Source: Rhodospirillales bacterium (lineage in GTDB: Bacteria > Pseudomonadota > Alphaproteobacteria > Rhodospirillales > Shumkoniaceae). Taken from it: 64,000 bases of DNA. The translations under genes and the position numbers were made by a program. Location of the stretch: NCBI GenBank assembly GCA_014859895.1, contig JACZKS010000010.1, positions 1-64,000 on the forward strand. Reading direction: 5' to 3'. The notes under the pieces are model-generated. The model was not told the origin of the DNA, did not search any database, and worked only from the letters and a program-made list of their open reading frames with translations. This document shows, piece by piece, positions 44,132-52,662 of this stretch (the first letter of the stretch is position 1; every line of letters begins with the position of its first letter).

Positions 44132-44181
44132 TCGGGAACCACCTTTTTTCGGGGATTGTCTTTGTGCAGTTTCTTCCGGCA

Positions 44182-45681
44182 TCACCCCAACGGAGCGGAC
44201 GCGGGCGTCCGACGTGCCCACAGATTCCGGTACAACGGCAGAAACAGGATCAGCAACGTGACGACAAACAACCCTACGGCAAGCGGATAGTCGAAAAACG
44301 CCATGAAATCGTTGTCGGTCAGGATAAGTCCCTGGCGCAGGCTCATCTCTAACTGAGGCCCGAGGACGAGCCCGATGACCACCGGAGCGGCGGGAAACCC
44401 GAACACCCGCATGAAATAGCCGATCACCCCGAACGACAGCGTCACCAGCAGGTCGAAGGGATTTCCCCGCACGCCCCAAGTGCCCAGCAGGCACAACACG
44501 ACGACCATCGACAGCAACAGGGGCTCGGGCGCCTTGAGGATCCGGGCAAACAGCCTGGCGACGGCGATCCCCTGTGGCAGCAACATGAGGTTGATGATGA
44601 TCAGGGCGATGAAGCAGGCGTAGACGGTCACCGCGTTTTCGGCCATGAGGCGTACGCCGGGCGTGATGCCGTGGATGATCATGGTCGACATCATCACCGC
44701 GGTGATGGCGTCGCCGGGAATGCCCAATGCGAGGGTGGGAACCAACGCGCCGCCGGTGACCGCGTTGTTCGCGGCCTCGGAGGCGATGATGCCGTCGGGT
44801 TCGCCCTTCCCCATGCCGGCGCGGCGCGGCGACGAGCGCTTGGCTTCGGCATACGAGATGAAGGATGCCGTGGCGGCTCCGGTTCCCGGCATGATTCCCA
44901 CGACGGCACCGATGGTGCAGGACTTGACCAGCACGCCCAGCCGCGACCGCCATTCGTGCCACGCCGGCAAGCGCATGCCACAGTCGTGCACCTTGGGCGC
45001 GCCCGTCCGGCCGCACTCGGCGATCCGCGAGAAGACTTCGGCCAGCGCGAAAATGCCGACCACGACCGCGATCAGGTCCAGTCCGGAGCTGAGCGCGAAG
45101 ATGCCGAAATCAAAACGGATGTCGCCGGTCACGGGGTCGGAGCCCACGGTGGCGCAAAACAGCCCGATGATGCCTCCCAACAGCCCCTTGACCAGGCCGT
45201 CCGCCGAAACGCTGGCGATGCACGTCAACGCCATGCAGATCAGGGCAAAGGTTTCGATAGGGCCGAACTTGACCGCGATCGCGGCAAGCTGGGGCGCGGC
45301 CAGGATCAGCACCACGCAGGAGAACAGGCCGCCGGCCACCGACGCGACGGTGGCCCAACCCAAGGCCTTGTCGGCATGGCCCTGTTCGGCCATGGGGAAT
45401 CCGTCGAAGCAGGTGGCGGCGGACTGAGGCGTACCGGGGGTGTTAATCAGTATGGCGGAGATCGATCCGCCGTAGACCGAACCGCAGTAGACGCCCATCA
45501 GCACCGACAACGCCGGCATTTGGTCCATGGAGAAGGTGAAGGGCAGGCAGATCGTCAATCCCACCACCGACCCCAACCCCGGCAACGCGCCGACAATGAT
45601 GCCGATCAGGGTGCCGACGAACATGGCCACGACGTTGCCAAGGTCCATGACCTGCGCCAGACCGGGAAGAAAATTCTCCAA
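44182..45681 (-). CDS. tctA: TTT transporter large permease TctA (system 2)
   Basis: A 499-residue TctA-family protein with GTLIGIIVGALPGLGSVVGL, LINTPGTPQSAATCFDGFP and the internal repeat starting near GGALVPTLALGIPGDAITAV. Translation probably starts at TTG 45681, since GGAGGTGTGAG precedes it and overlaps the end of tctB; the next ATG would remove family-conserved residues. It is translationally coupled to tctB and lies 50 bp before the sulfatase gene. Confidence 0.9.
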   Translation of the reverse strand: MENFLPGLAQVMDLGNVVAMFVGTLIGIIVGALPGLGSVVGLTICLPFTFSMDQMPALSVLMGVYCGSVYGGSISAILINTPGTPQSAATCFDGFPMAEQGHADKALGWATVASVAGGLFSCVVLILAAPQLAAIAVKFGPIETFALICMALTCIASVSADGLVKGLLGGIIGLFCATVGSDPVTGDIRFDFGIFALSSGLDLIAVVVGIFALAEVFSRIAECGRTGAPKVHDCGMRLPAWHEWRSRLGVLVKSCTIGAVVGIMPGTGAATASFISYAEAKRSSPRRAGMGKGEPDGIIASEAANNAVTGGALVPTLALGIPGDAITAVMMSTMIIHGITPGVRLMAENAVTVYACFIALIIINLMLLPQGIAVARLFARILKAPEPLLLSMVVVLCLLGTWGVRGNPFDLLVTLSFGVIGYFMRVFGFPAAPVVIGLVLGPQLEMSLRQGLILTDNDFMAFFDYPLAVGLFVVTLLILFLPLYRNLWARRTPASAPLG

Positions 45682-45682
45682 C

Positions 45683-46141
45683 TCACACCTCCAGGAACCA
45701 GGGTGAGACGGGCAGCGGGATCATCAGCACCTTCTGGAACAGGTACCAGGTCGCCAACGGGAACACGATCCCGGTCAAGATCAGGCCAAGGGGACGGCGA
45801 TACCCCATCTGCAGGCTTGCCGCGACGCAGAACAGGATGCTTGAAAACAGAAACCCGATCACGTTCATCAAGGCGGCGCCGGCTCCCGCCGTGGCGACGA
45901 TGCCCAAAAGGGCCAGCCAACGCTGTGCCGGGACGTTGCGTTCCTTCCCCATCAGCGGCTTGACCACCAGGACCACCGCCAGCGCGACCCACAGCCAGAG
46001 CAAGATGTGAGGGTAGAACATCGGGGTCACGGCGGCGCCGACACCCATTCCTTCGTAACGGGCGTCATAAGAATGGATAAGGAGCCCCGCCCCGATCAAG
46101 AGCAGGAACCCCGCAAACACCGCGTGGCTTTGCGACCGCAT
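45683..46141 (-). CDS. tctB: TTT transporter small permease TctB (system 2)
   Basis: A 152-residue protein with four hydrophobic segments and a TPMFYPHILLWLWVALAVVL stretch equivalent to the family's PxxFP motif. ATG 46141 lies just after a large hairpin that separates it from tctC. The tctA start codon is embedded right behind its stop. Confidence 0.87.
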   Translation of the reverse strand: MRSQSHAVFAGFLLLIGAGLLIHSYDARYEGMGVGAAVTPMFYPHILLWLWVALAVVLVVKPLMGKERNVPAQRWLALLGIVATAGAGAALMNVIGFLFSSILFCVAASLQMGYRRPLGLILTGIVFPLATWYLFQKVLMIPLPVSPWFLEV

Positions 46142-46166
46142 GGGCAGAGACCTTTCCAGGGAAACA

Positions 46167-46200
46167 GGCCTGCGGAACCGCCCGGCGGTTTCCGCAGGCC
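46167..46200 (-). promoter_or_regulatory. intercistronic hairpin between tctC and tctB (system 2)
   Basis: GGCCTGCGGAACCGCC on the left pairs with GGCGGTTTCCGCAGGCC on the right with a single bulged base. This gives a very stable stem of about 16 bp in the 72-bp gap, 13 nt after the tctC stop. There is no U-tract, so differential stability of the binding-protein mRNA is more likely than full termination. Confidence 0.72.
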
Positions 46201-46213
46201 GGACGGACAGGTG

Positions 46214-47161
46214 TTACTTCTTCGTCATGCCGGCGGCTTCAAGGATCTTGGCGTTCTTCGCGAATTCCGCCGCCACGAAATCGGTAAAGGTCTTGCGCCC
46301 CATGTAGACGATATCGTTGTTGACCTTGGCCGAGAAGTCTTTGAAACCCTGCGTTTCAGTCGCCTTCTTGCAGGCGCTTTCCAGTTTGGTGAGCACCTCT
46401 TCGGGCGTGCCCTTGGGAGCGAACAGGCCGCGCCAGACCGAGAACTGGAGATCGTATCCCTTCTCCTTCATGGTCGGCACCGAACCGAGACCGTCGATGC
46501 GCTTATCCGTGAAGGCCGCGAGCGGCTTCATATCGAAGCGGCTGACCACGACGGGCGTATCGGCGAAGAACTGGATGAACCCGCCGACCAGCGATTTCAT
46601 GGCATCTGCCGTGCCCTTGTGGGGGAGGTGCTTCATCTTGAGGTCCATGGACACCGCAGTGGCGGCCATCGCCAGATGCGGGATCGTCCCGGCGCCCGAC
46701 GAACCGTAGACGTACTTGTCGGGTGCCGCCGCGACGGTCTTCTTGAAATCCTCGATCGTATTGATCGGCGAGTCCTTGGACGTCATCAGCACCACGGGAT
46801 TGGCATTGATCTGGCACACCGGCACGAAGGAGTCGACCGAATAGGGAAGGTCGCGCAGGTTCGGCTGGATCACCGCCGGACCGATGGGAAGGAAACCCAG
46901 CGTGTATCCGTCGGGCTTGGCCCTCGAGGCCTCGGCGGCTCCCACGGTGCCGGCGGCACCATCGACATTCTTCACGACGATGGTGGTTCCGAGGGTTTCG
47001 CCGAAGAAAGACTGGAAGCCGCGGGCGTCACTGTCGGTACCGCCACCGGCACTGAACGGGACGATCATGGTCACGGGGTGATCTGGGTACTCGGCCATCG
47101 CTTGCGTAGCGACCAGAGCCGTGGCCGCGCCGGCGATACAGGTGATGATAGGTTTGAGCAT
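46214..47161 (-). CDS. tctC: TTT transporter periplasmic binding protein TctC (system 2)
   Basis: A 315-residue Bug-family protein with an N-terminal signal (ITCIAGAATALVATQAMA, cleavage before EYPDHP), then VPFSAGGGTDSDARGF in the ligand loop and GSSGAGTIPHLAMAATAV. ATG 47161 follows an AGGAGG-type site. As it sits in one transcript with a sugar-acid dehydratase, an aldolase and a sulfatase, a (sulfated) aldonate-like ligand is plausible; this is inference from context. Confidence 0.9.
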   Translation of the reverse strand: MLKPIITCIAGAATALVATQAMAEYPDHPVTMIVPFSAGGGTDSDARGFQSFFGETLGTTIVVKNVDGAAGTVGAAEASRAKPDGYTLGFLPIGPAVIQPNLRDLPYSVDSFVPVCQINANPVVLMTSKDSPINTIEDFKKTVAAAPDKYVYGSSGAGTIPHLAMAATAVSMDLKMKHLPHKGTADAMKSLVGGFIQFFADTPVVVSRFDMKPLAAFTDKRIDGLGSVPTMKEKGYDLQFSVWRGLFAPKGTPEEVLTKLESACKKATETQGFKDFSAKVNNDIVYMGRKTFTDFVAAEFAKNAKILEAAGMTKK

Positions 47162-47213
47162 TTTTTACCTCCTCTGTAGGATCGACTTTGTTTCTTCTAC
47201 GGTGACATCGGGA

Positions 47214-47984
47214 TTACGACGTTTCGATTGCCTGTCGGATCCGGTTGAGCGCGCCGCGCGCCTGCCCGATCATGAAGGCCAGATCGCTTGCGCAGGCGAC
47301 GAAGCGGAACCCTTTGGCGAAACACTCCGCGACCATCTCGGGCGCACCGAACACCGTCCCGGCGGGCTTGCCCACGGCCTCGCAACGGCGCACGAAATCG
47401 AACACGGCGGCCCGCACGTCCTCATGGCCGGGATTGCCCCTGTGGTCCATCGCTGCGGACAGGTCCCCCGGCCCGATGAAGAGCGCGTCGATGCCGGGAA
47501 CGGCGGCAATCTCCTCCAGGTGGGCGAGGGCCTCGGGCGTTTCGATTTGTGCAATGACGGTCACGGTGTCATCGGCGATCTTGGCGTAGTCGCCGATCGC
47601 CGTGTATCGGCTGGCCCGGGTCATCAACGCGTAGCCGCGCTTGCCGTGCGGCGGATAGCGGGTCAAGGACACCACGCGGGCGGCCTCCTCCGGCGTCTCG
47701 ACCATGGGCACCATCAGCGTCCGCGCGCCCGCGTCGAGCAGAAATTTGATTTCTGTGGCGTCCTGATCCGGCAGGCGAACGATGGGCATCGTGCCGGTCA
47801 GTTCCATCGCGCGCAGGCAGGCCGTGGTGTCGGCCAAGGTGTGGGGAGCATGTTCGATGTCCAATGTCAGGAAATCGAACCCGATCCACCCCATGGCCTC
47901 GGCGGCGTTCGGGCTGGCACACATGGACCATGAGCCGATGAGTTTACGGTCTTGGGCTAAAGCCGATTTGAAAGCGTTGTCCAT
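47214..47984 (-). CDS. HpcH/HpaI-family aldolase of the LacI operon
   Basis: A 256-residue class II aldolase. It has LTLDIEHAPHTLAD (catalytic region; the usual FDxEH reads LDIEH), VIAQIETPEALAHLEEI (metal-binding Glu) and ALFIGPGDLSAAM (metal-binding Asp). Sequence differs clearly from the aldolase at 27265, so the two are separate acquisitions. It is the second gene of the operon, after the IlvD/Edd dehydratase. In such pairs the dehydratase makes a 2-keto-3-deoxy acid, which the aldolase cleaves to pyruvate and an aldehyde. Confidence 0.87.
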   Translation of the reverse strand: MDNAFKSALAQDRKLIGSWSMCASPNAAEAMGWIGFDFLTLDIEHAPHTLADTTACLRAMELTGTMPIVRLPDQDATEIKFLLDAGARTLMVPMVETPEEAARVVSLTRYPPHGKRGYALMTRASRYTAIGDYAKIADDTVTVIAQIETPEALAHLEEIAAVPGIDALFIGPGDLSAAMDHRGNPGHEDVRAAVFDFVRRCEAVGKPAGTVFGAPEMVAECFAKGFRFVACASDLAFMIGQARGALNRIRQAIETS

Positions 47985-48002
47985 AATTTTACATGTCTTC
48001 CT

Positions 48003-49724
48003 TCAGTAGATGCTCGGATCTTTGACCGTTCCCGGCCTCGCCAGATAATCGAAGTCGCTGCCTTCGCTGGCCTGCATAACATGCTCGGTGAACATCGCAC
48101 CGTAGCCGCGTTCATACCGGGGAAGGGGCGGTGTCCAGGCGGATCGGCGGCGTTCCAGTTCGGCGTCGTCCACCAGCAGTTCGAGCCGCCCCTCCGAAGC
48201 GCTGACCCGGATCGGGTCTCCGTCGTGAACGAGGGCGAGGAGGCCGCCGACCGCAGCCTCTGGTGAAACGTGGAGGACGCAGGTGCCGTCGCGGGTGCCG
48301 CTCATCCGGGCATCCGATACCCGGAGCACGTCTCGCACGCCCTTGCGCAGCAATTTCTTGGGAATCTGCATGTCGCCCCATTCCGGCAACCCGGCGGCGA
48401 CAGAGCCGCCCATGCGCAGAACGAAGACGGTGTTCTCGTCCACGTCCAACGACTCATCGTCGATGCGCGCGCTCATATCCTCGTAGCCGTCGAAGACGAC
48501 GGCCGGGCCCGTATGTTCCAACAGACGAGGACTCGCCGCGCTGGACTTCACGACGGCACCGTCGGGGGCCAGGTTGCCGCGCAGGACGGCAATCGTCGGG
48601 CGATCACTGAGCGGCTTGTCGAGCGGTCGGATGACTTCGTCGTTGTAAACCTTGCTGCCCTCTATCGCTTCGCCCAGCGTCCGGCCCTCGACCGTGAGTG
48701 CGCCGAGGTCAAGGTGGTCGCGGATTCGCCACAACAACGCCTTCAACCCGCCGGCATAGTAGAAGTCCTCCATCAAATACCGGCCGGAGGGCATCAGATC
48801 CGCAATGACCGGAACCTTGCGCGCGGCCTCGGCCATGTCATCCAGCGTCAGGACAAGTCCCAGGCGTTTTGCCATGCCGATCAGGTGAACCGCGGCGTTG
48901 GTCGAGCCCCCCAGCGCCATCCATGTGATCAAGCCGTTGCGCATCGATCGATCGGTCACGATGTCGGCGGGTTTCAAATCCTCCCAGACCATCTCGACGA
49001 TCCGTTCGCCGACGTCCGTCGCCATGCGCGGGTGCGCCGAATCGACGGCCGGAATGGAGGACGCGCCGGTCAACGACAGGCCCATGGCGTCGACGATCGA
49101 TGTCATGGTCGATGCCGTGCCCATCGTGTTGCAGGTGCCGTTGGCACGAGTCATCGCTTCCTCGACCTCGCCCCAATCCTCCTTGCTGATGCGGCCGCCA
49201 CGCAAGTCATCCCAGAACCGCTTGGTATCGGTGCCGACACCGATGCGCTGGTTGCGCCACATGCCGTTCAGCATGGGCCCGGCGGGAAAGAAGATGCAGG
49301 GTAACCCCATCGAGAATGCGCCCATCAGCAGCGCCGGCGTCGTCTTGTCGCAGCCGCCCATCAGAACCACGCCATCGATGGGATGGCTGCGGATCAGCTC
49401 CTCGGTCTCCATGGCCAGGAAATTCCGGTAGAACATCGTCGAGGGCTTGACCATCACCTCACCCAACGACATCGCCGGAAGCTCGATTGGAAATCCACCG
49501 GCTCGCCAGATCCCGCGGCGAATCTCTTCGGCTCTTTCCCTCAGGTGATAGTGACAGGTGCTCATCTCACTCCAAGTGTTGATGAGCCCGATCACCGGGC
49601 GACCGACGAAGTCGCTTCGTCGAAATCCGATCTGCATCATCCGTTGGCGGTGAGCGAAGGATCGCAGGTGCTCTGTTCCAAACCAGCGAAAGCTGCGAAG
49701 TGTTTCCGGTGCCTTCTTGGGCAT
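48003..49724 (-). CDS. IlvD/Edd-family sugar-acid dehydratase
   Basis: A 573-residue dehydratase. ATG 49724 is used because GGGGAGCGCC precedes it; an upstream TTG is unneeded. Three conserved Cys (Cys57 in SEMSTCHYH, Cys125 in GGCDKTTPA, Cys198 in GTCNTMGTAS) sit almost exactly where L-arabinonate-type dehydratases bind their [2Fe-2S] cluster. The C-terminal SDARMSGTRDGTCVLHVSPE holds the catalytic Ser. It converts an aldonate to a 2-keto-3-deoxy-aldonate. It is first in the operon, divergent from the LacI regulator, with operators between. A role in branched-chain amino acid synthesis is unlikely given the neighbours. Confidence 0.9.
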   Translation of the reverse strand: MPKKAPETLRSFRWFGTEHLRSFAHRQRMMQIGFRRSDFVGRPVIGLINTWSEMSTCHYHLRERAEEIRRGIWRAGGFPIELPAMSLGEVMVKPSTMFYRNFLAMETEELIRSHPIDGVVLMGGCDKTTPALLMGAFSMGLPCIFFPAGPMLNGMWRNQRIGVGTDTKRFWDDLRGGRISKEDWGEVEEAMTRANGTCNTMGTASTMTSIVDAMGLSLTGASSIPAVDSAHPRMATDVGERIVEMVWEDLKPADIVTDRSMRNGLITWMALGGSTNAAVHLIGMAKRLGLVLTLDDMAEAARKVPVIADLMPSGRYLMEDFYYAGGLKALLWRIRDHLDLGALTVEGRTLGEAIEGSKVYNDEVIRPLDKPLSDRPTIAVLRGNLAPDGAVVKSSAASPRLLEHTGPAVVFDGYEDMSARIDDESLDVDENTVFVLRMGGSVAAGLPEWGDMQIPKKLLRKGVRDVLRVSDARMSGTRDGTCVLHVSPEAAVGGLLALVHDGDPIRVSASEGRLELLVDDAELERRRSAWTPPLPRYERGYGAMFTEHVMQASEGSDFDYLARPGTVKDPSIY

Positions 49725-49766
49725 GGCGCTCCCCGCCAATTAGGAAAACGTTATTGCTTATTGGCT

Positions 49767-49782
49767 TTGGTATCGATACCAA
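49767..49782. promoter_or_regulatory. LacI-family operator 1
   Basis: TTGGTATCGATACCAA is a perfect 16-bp palindrome with a central CG, the form bound by LacI/GalR regulators. It lies 43 bp before the dehydratase start and 83 bp before the LacI-family gene, so one site can control both directions. Confidence 0.78.
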
Positions 49783-49787
49783 GCTTC

Positions 49788-49801
49788 TGGTATCGATGTC
49801 A
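49788..49801. promoter_or_regulatory. LacI-family operator 2 (imperfect)
   Basis: TGGTATCGATGTCA repeats operator 1 with two changes. Its centre is 20 bp from that of operator 1, about two helical turns, so two dimers would sit on the same DNA face. A weaker AAAACGTTATT dyad lies further left at 49745-49755. Confidence 0.65.
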
Positions 49802-49864
49802 AACCCTGATTTGGGCTATGGTTGGCAACGCAAGTAATGTCGAAACGACCTAAGAGGTTTGGCT

Positions 49865-50911
49865 GTGCCCGTTTCCGAAGAGTTGTCCCATTCGGCGCCT
49901 CAGAGCCATGAACGCCGTCGTGTCACCATGCAGGACGTGGCGCGCCGTGCCGGCGTGGGAACGATTACGGTGTCGCGAGCCTTAAGCGATCCGCAAAAGG
50001 TCTCGGCCCCATTGCGAGCCCGGATCGAAGACGCGATCCGGGATCTCGGATATGTTCCCAACCGCATGGCGGGTTGGCTTTCCTCCCGGCGATCCCGCGT
50101 CGTGCCGATCATCGTGCCGGTCATTCAAAACGCCGTGTTTTCCGACGTGGTCGAGGGTCTTAACGATCACCTGCTTGACCAGGGATACCAAATCCTTCTG
50201 GGGACATCTAATTATGATCCCAGGCGGGAAGAGGCTCTGATCGCGGCGTTCCTTGGGTGGACACCTCAAAGTATTGTCGTCCTCGGCACCGAGCACACCG
50301 AAGCGGCCCGCCGAATGCTAACCGATACCGAAATGACCGTCATCGAGCTGTTCGAGCTTGTTGACGCCCCCATCGAGATCAACATCGGCTTTTCCCACCG
50401 GCAGGCCGCACGGGACATGGCCCTTCACCTCGTGGAGCGTGGATACCGCACGATCGCCTTCGTCGGCGCGTTCATGCATCGTGATCGCCGGGCGGAGATC
50501 CGTTGCCGAGGGTGCATGGACTGCCTTCGCGAGCATGGTCTGATTGCCGATCGCGTCCTCTCCTACGAAGAACGCTCTACACTGGATATCGGCGCGCACG
50601 CCATCTGTGCCGTGCTTGAGAAATGGCCGGATACGGACGCGGTCTTTTTCGCCAACGATGTCCTCGCCGGGGGCGCGTTGATGGAGTGCCAGCGGCGGGG
50701 AATTGCCGTTCCCGGACGGGTGGCGATCGCCGGATTTGGCGGGCTACCGATCGGTACCCGTACCACACCCGAGCTGACGACCGTGGTCTCCCCGCGCTAT
50801 CAGGTGGGCGAAATGGCGGCGCGCGTCATTCTTGAAACCAAGGACGCGCCGCGAAAGAAGAAGCGGGTGATCGAAGTGCCCTATTCGCTTCTCATTCGCC
50901 AGAGCACCTGA
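49865..50911 (+). CDS. LacI-family regulator (GntR gluconate-repressor-like)
   Basis: A 348-residue LacI-family repressor. The helix-turn-helix is VTMQDVARRAGVGTITVSRAL, followed by the hinge LGYVPNRMAGWLSSRR and a periplasmic-binding-like sensor with FFANDVLAGGALMECQRRGI and IAGFGGLPIG. GTG 49865 is chosen over TTG 49859 because AGAGG then sits 7 nt upstream. It should repress the divergent dehydratase-aldolase-TTT-sulfatase operon via the palindromes at 49767 and 49788, with a sugar acid or its breakdown product as inducer. Confidence 0.88.
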   Translation: MPVSEELSHSAPQSHERRRVTMQDVARRAGVGTITVSRALSDPQKVSAPLRARIEDAIRDLGYVPNRMAGWLSSRRSRVVPIIVPVIQNAVFSDVVEGLNDHLLDQGYQILLGTSNYDPRREEALIAAFLGWTPQSIVVLGTEHTEAARRMLTDTEMTVIELFELVDAPIEINIGFSHRQAARDMALHLVERGYRTIAFVGAFMHRDRRAEIRCRGCMDCLREHGLIADRVLSYEERSTLDIGAHAICAVLEKWPDTDAVFFANDVLAGGALMECQRRGIAVPGRVAIAGFGGLPIGTRTTPELTTVVSPRYQVGEMAARVILETKDAPRKKKRVIEVPYSLLIRQST

Positions 50912-51223
50912 TGAGACGTTGTGCCAGGTTCGCCCAGGTGGCATTGACACGTTAACTGCGGTGACAGGCGGAAATCGGCTGCGAGGCTGTGAAAACGCAC
51001 GCAATCATAACTCCGTTTGTGCCTAATTGGATGTCATTGATTATCCTGGCAAATTCGCGTTGTTGCCGGGGTCACATATCGCGCGAAACGTGACCCCTGC
51101 TCATTGCGGTTTTTCTGAAGATAATCAACGGGCAGAGTGGCTTTTAGGGCGGGGTCATGGTTGCGCGCGTATTCACACATATCAGCGTTGGTGCCCGTTC
51201 GCGACTTCGTCGATCGCGAAACC
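50912..51223. other. gap with inverted repeat between LacI and Cds1-like genes
   Basis: 312 bp between convergent genes. GGGGTCAC (51068-51075) and GTGACCCC (51090-51097) form a perfect 8-bp inverted repeat; the surrounding GC-rich sequence has the look of an insertion-sequence end, but no transposase piece was recognised. It could also be a bidirectional terminator. Confidence 0.4.
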
Positions 51224-52309
51224 TTATGCGCGGACCGGACGCCATTGACCGGAATCGAGAAAGGTCAGGACTTGCAGCCTGTAGGGGTCGATATCGAATC
51301 CCTCGGCAGCCAGCCAGGCGTCGTCGTAGTACGTCCCCGCATACCGCTCGCCTCCGTCGCAAAGCAGGGTCACGATGGATCCGGTTCCGCCACGCCGGAT
51401 CATCTCTGCCGCAAGCCGACACATGGCGTAAAAATTGGTTCCGGTCGATCCGCCGGGGCGACGTCCCAAATGCTCGGCCAGGACACGCATGGCCCCCAGC
51501 GACGCCGCGTCCGGAATCTTCAGCATGCGGTCGATCACTTCCGGGATGAAGGAGGGCTCGCATACGGGCCGGCCGATCCCCTCGATTCGTGACGGCGCCG
51601 CCAGGCGAAAATCGCGCCGACATTTTGTGAAACAGTCGTAGAAGACCGAGTTTTCCGGATCGGCAACGCACACTTTCGTATCGACTTTGCGATACCGGAC
51701 ATAGCGGCCGATGGTGGCCGACGTACCTCCCGTCCCCGCGCTCGTCACAATCCATTTCGGGATTGGAAAGCGCTCGAGGCTCATCTGACTAAAGATCGAT
51801 GCGGCGATATTGTCGTTTCCCCGCCAGCCGGTCACCCGCTCCGCATAGGTGAATTGATCGAGAAAGTGGCCGCCGGTTCTTTCAGCAAGCCCCCGGGCAA
51901 CCGGAGCCATTTCCATGATGTCATCGACAAAATGGCACCGGCCACCATGACGTTCGATGGCCGCGATCTTCTGTTTGGACGTTCCTCGCGGTACCACGGC
52001 AACAAACGGCAGCCCGAGAAGCTTGGCGAAGTAAGCCTCGGAGACGGCAGTCGAGCCCGAGGAAGCCTCGACAACCGGCCGGTCGGCGTTGATCCACCCA
52101 CTGCAAATTCCATACAGGAAGAGGGACCGCGCCAAACGGTGCTTCAAGCTGCCGGTCGGGTGGGCCGACTCATCCTTGAGATAAAGATCGATACCGGGCA
52201 GGGCAGGCGTTTCGAGTCGCAGAAGGTGGGTATCCGCGGAACGGTTGAAATCCGCCCGCAGCTTGTCAATCATCTCTCGAGACCATCGTCGTACGCTTTG
52301 CCTGTTCAT
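51224..52309 (-). CDS. PLP-dependent cysteine synthase-family protein (Cds1-like)
   Basis: A 361-residue fold-type II PLP enzyme. The Schiff-base Lys lies in YLKDESAHPTGSLKHRLA, the substrate loop is VEASSGSTAVSEAYFAKLLG and the phosphate-binding loop SAGTGGTSATIGRYVRY. This arrangement matches mycobacterial Cds1, a cysteine desulfhydrase, more than CysK. ATG 52309 follows AAAGGTAGACG. It lies 350 bp downstream of the lyase gene of the TTT system 3 operon on the same strand, with a hairpin in between, so read-through expression is possible. Its true substrate may be another beta-substituted amino acid released by that operon. Confidence 0.8.
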   Translation of the reverse strand: MNRQSVRRWSREMIDKLRADFNRSADTHLLRLETPALPGIDLYLKDESAHPTGSLKHRLARSLFLYGICSGWINADRPVVEASSGSTAVSEAYFAKLLGLPFVAVVPRGTSKQKIAAIERHGGRCHFVDDIMEMAPVARGLAERTGGHFLDQFTYAERVTGWRGNDNIAASIFSQMSLERFPIPKWIVTSAGTGGTSATIGRYVRYRKVDTKVCVADPENSVFYDCFTKCRRDFRLAAPSRIEGIGRPVCEPSFIPEVIDRMLKIPDAASLGAMRVLAEHLGRRPGGSTGTNFYAMCRLAAEMIRRGGTGSIVTLLCDGGERYAGTYYDDAWLAAEGFDIDPYRLQVLTFLDSGQWRPVRA

Positions 52310-52662
52310 CGTCTACCTTTCGAGATCTCCGCTTGGAGCGGAGTCAAAGCGTGACGCCACCTTCGATCTCGTCAGCTGCGCCCAAGCGAAGTGCTACGAA
52401 CGGACGGTACTGCACCGGATAAGGCGCCGGAATGAGGTCGGCATAGACGTCAGTCACGGCGAAAAAACCGTCATGTCCCCAGCTGATGGACTGCCGGCGC
52501 CTGTTTTGGTTCTTGGGGGATCACATCAGGCTCCCGCAGCAGACCGAGGATGACGCGGTCGGTTCGCGTGACCGTCTTCATCGCGATCCGCACCAGCCAC
52601 CATTCCGCCGGGTGGCTGGTGCGCTTTCTGCGAAGTCGCGCTCCTGTCCGCCGGTCCTTTTC
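52310..52662. other. gap between lyase and Cds1-like gene
   Basis: 353 bp with no convincing gene. A 36-codon minus-strand frame starting MKTVTRTDRVILGLLREPDV lies at about 52474-52584; it has no clear ribosome site or known relative. The hairpin at 52591-52621 is the main feature. The promoter of the Cds1-like gene probably lies in the left half. Confidence 0.35.
52591..52621 (-). terminator. hairpin after the lyase gene
   Basis: CACCAGCCACC (52591-52601) and GGTGGCTGGTG (52611-52621) form a perfect 11-bp stem with a 9-nt loop, about 40 nt after the lyase stop. No U-run follows on either strand, so it may be a weak terminator or a 3' stabiliser ending the TTT system 3 operon. Confidence 0.55.

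Noticed and set aside
48270..49304. A 344-residue plus-strand frame inside the dehydratase gene
   Set aside because: It is antisense to the IlvD/Edd protein, whose three cluster Cys and catalytic motifs are intact.
51068..51097. An insertion-sequence terminal repeat
   Set aside because: Only an 8-bp inverted repeat in a gene-free gap is present, with no transposase fragment or target duplication; it could equally be a terminator.
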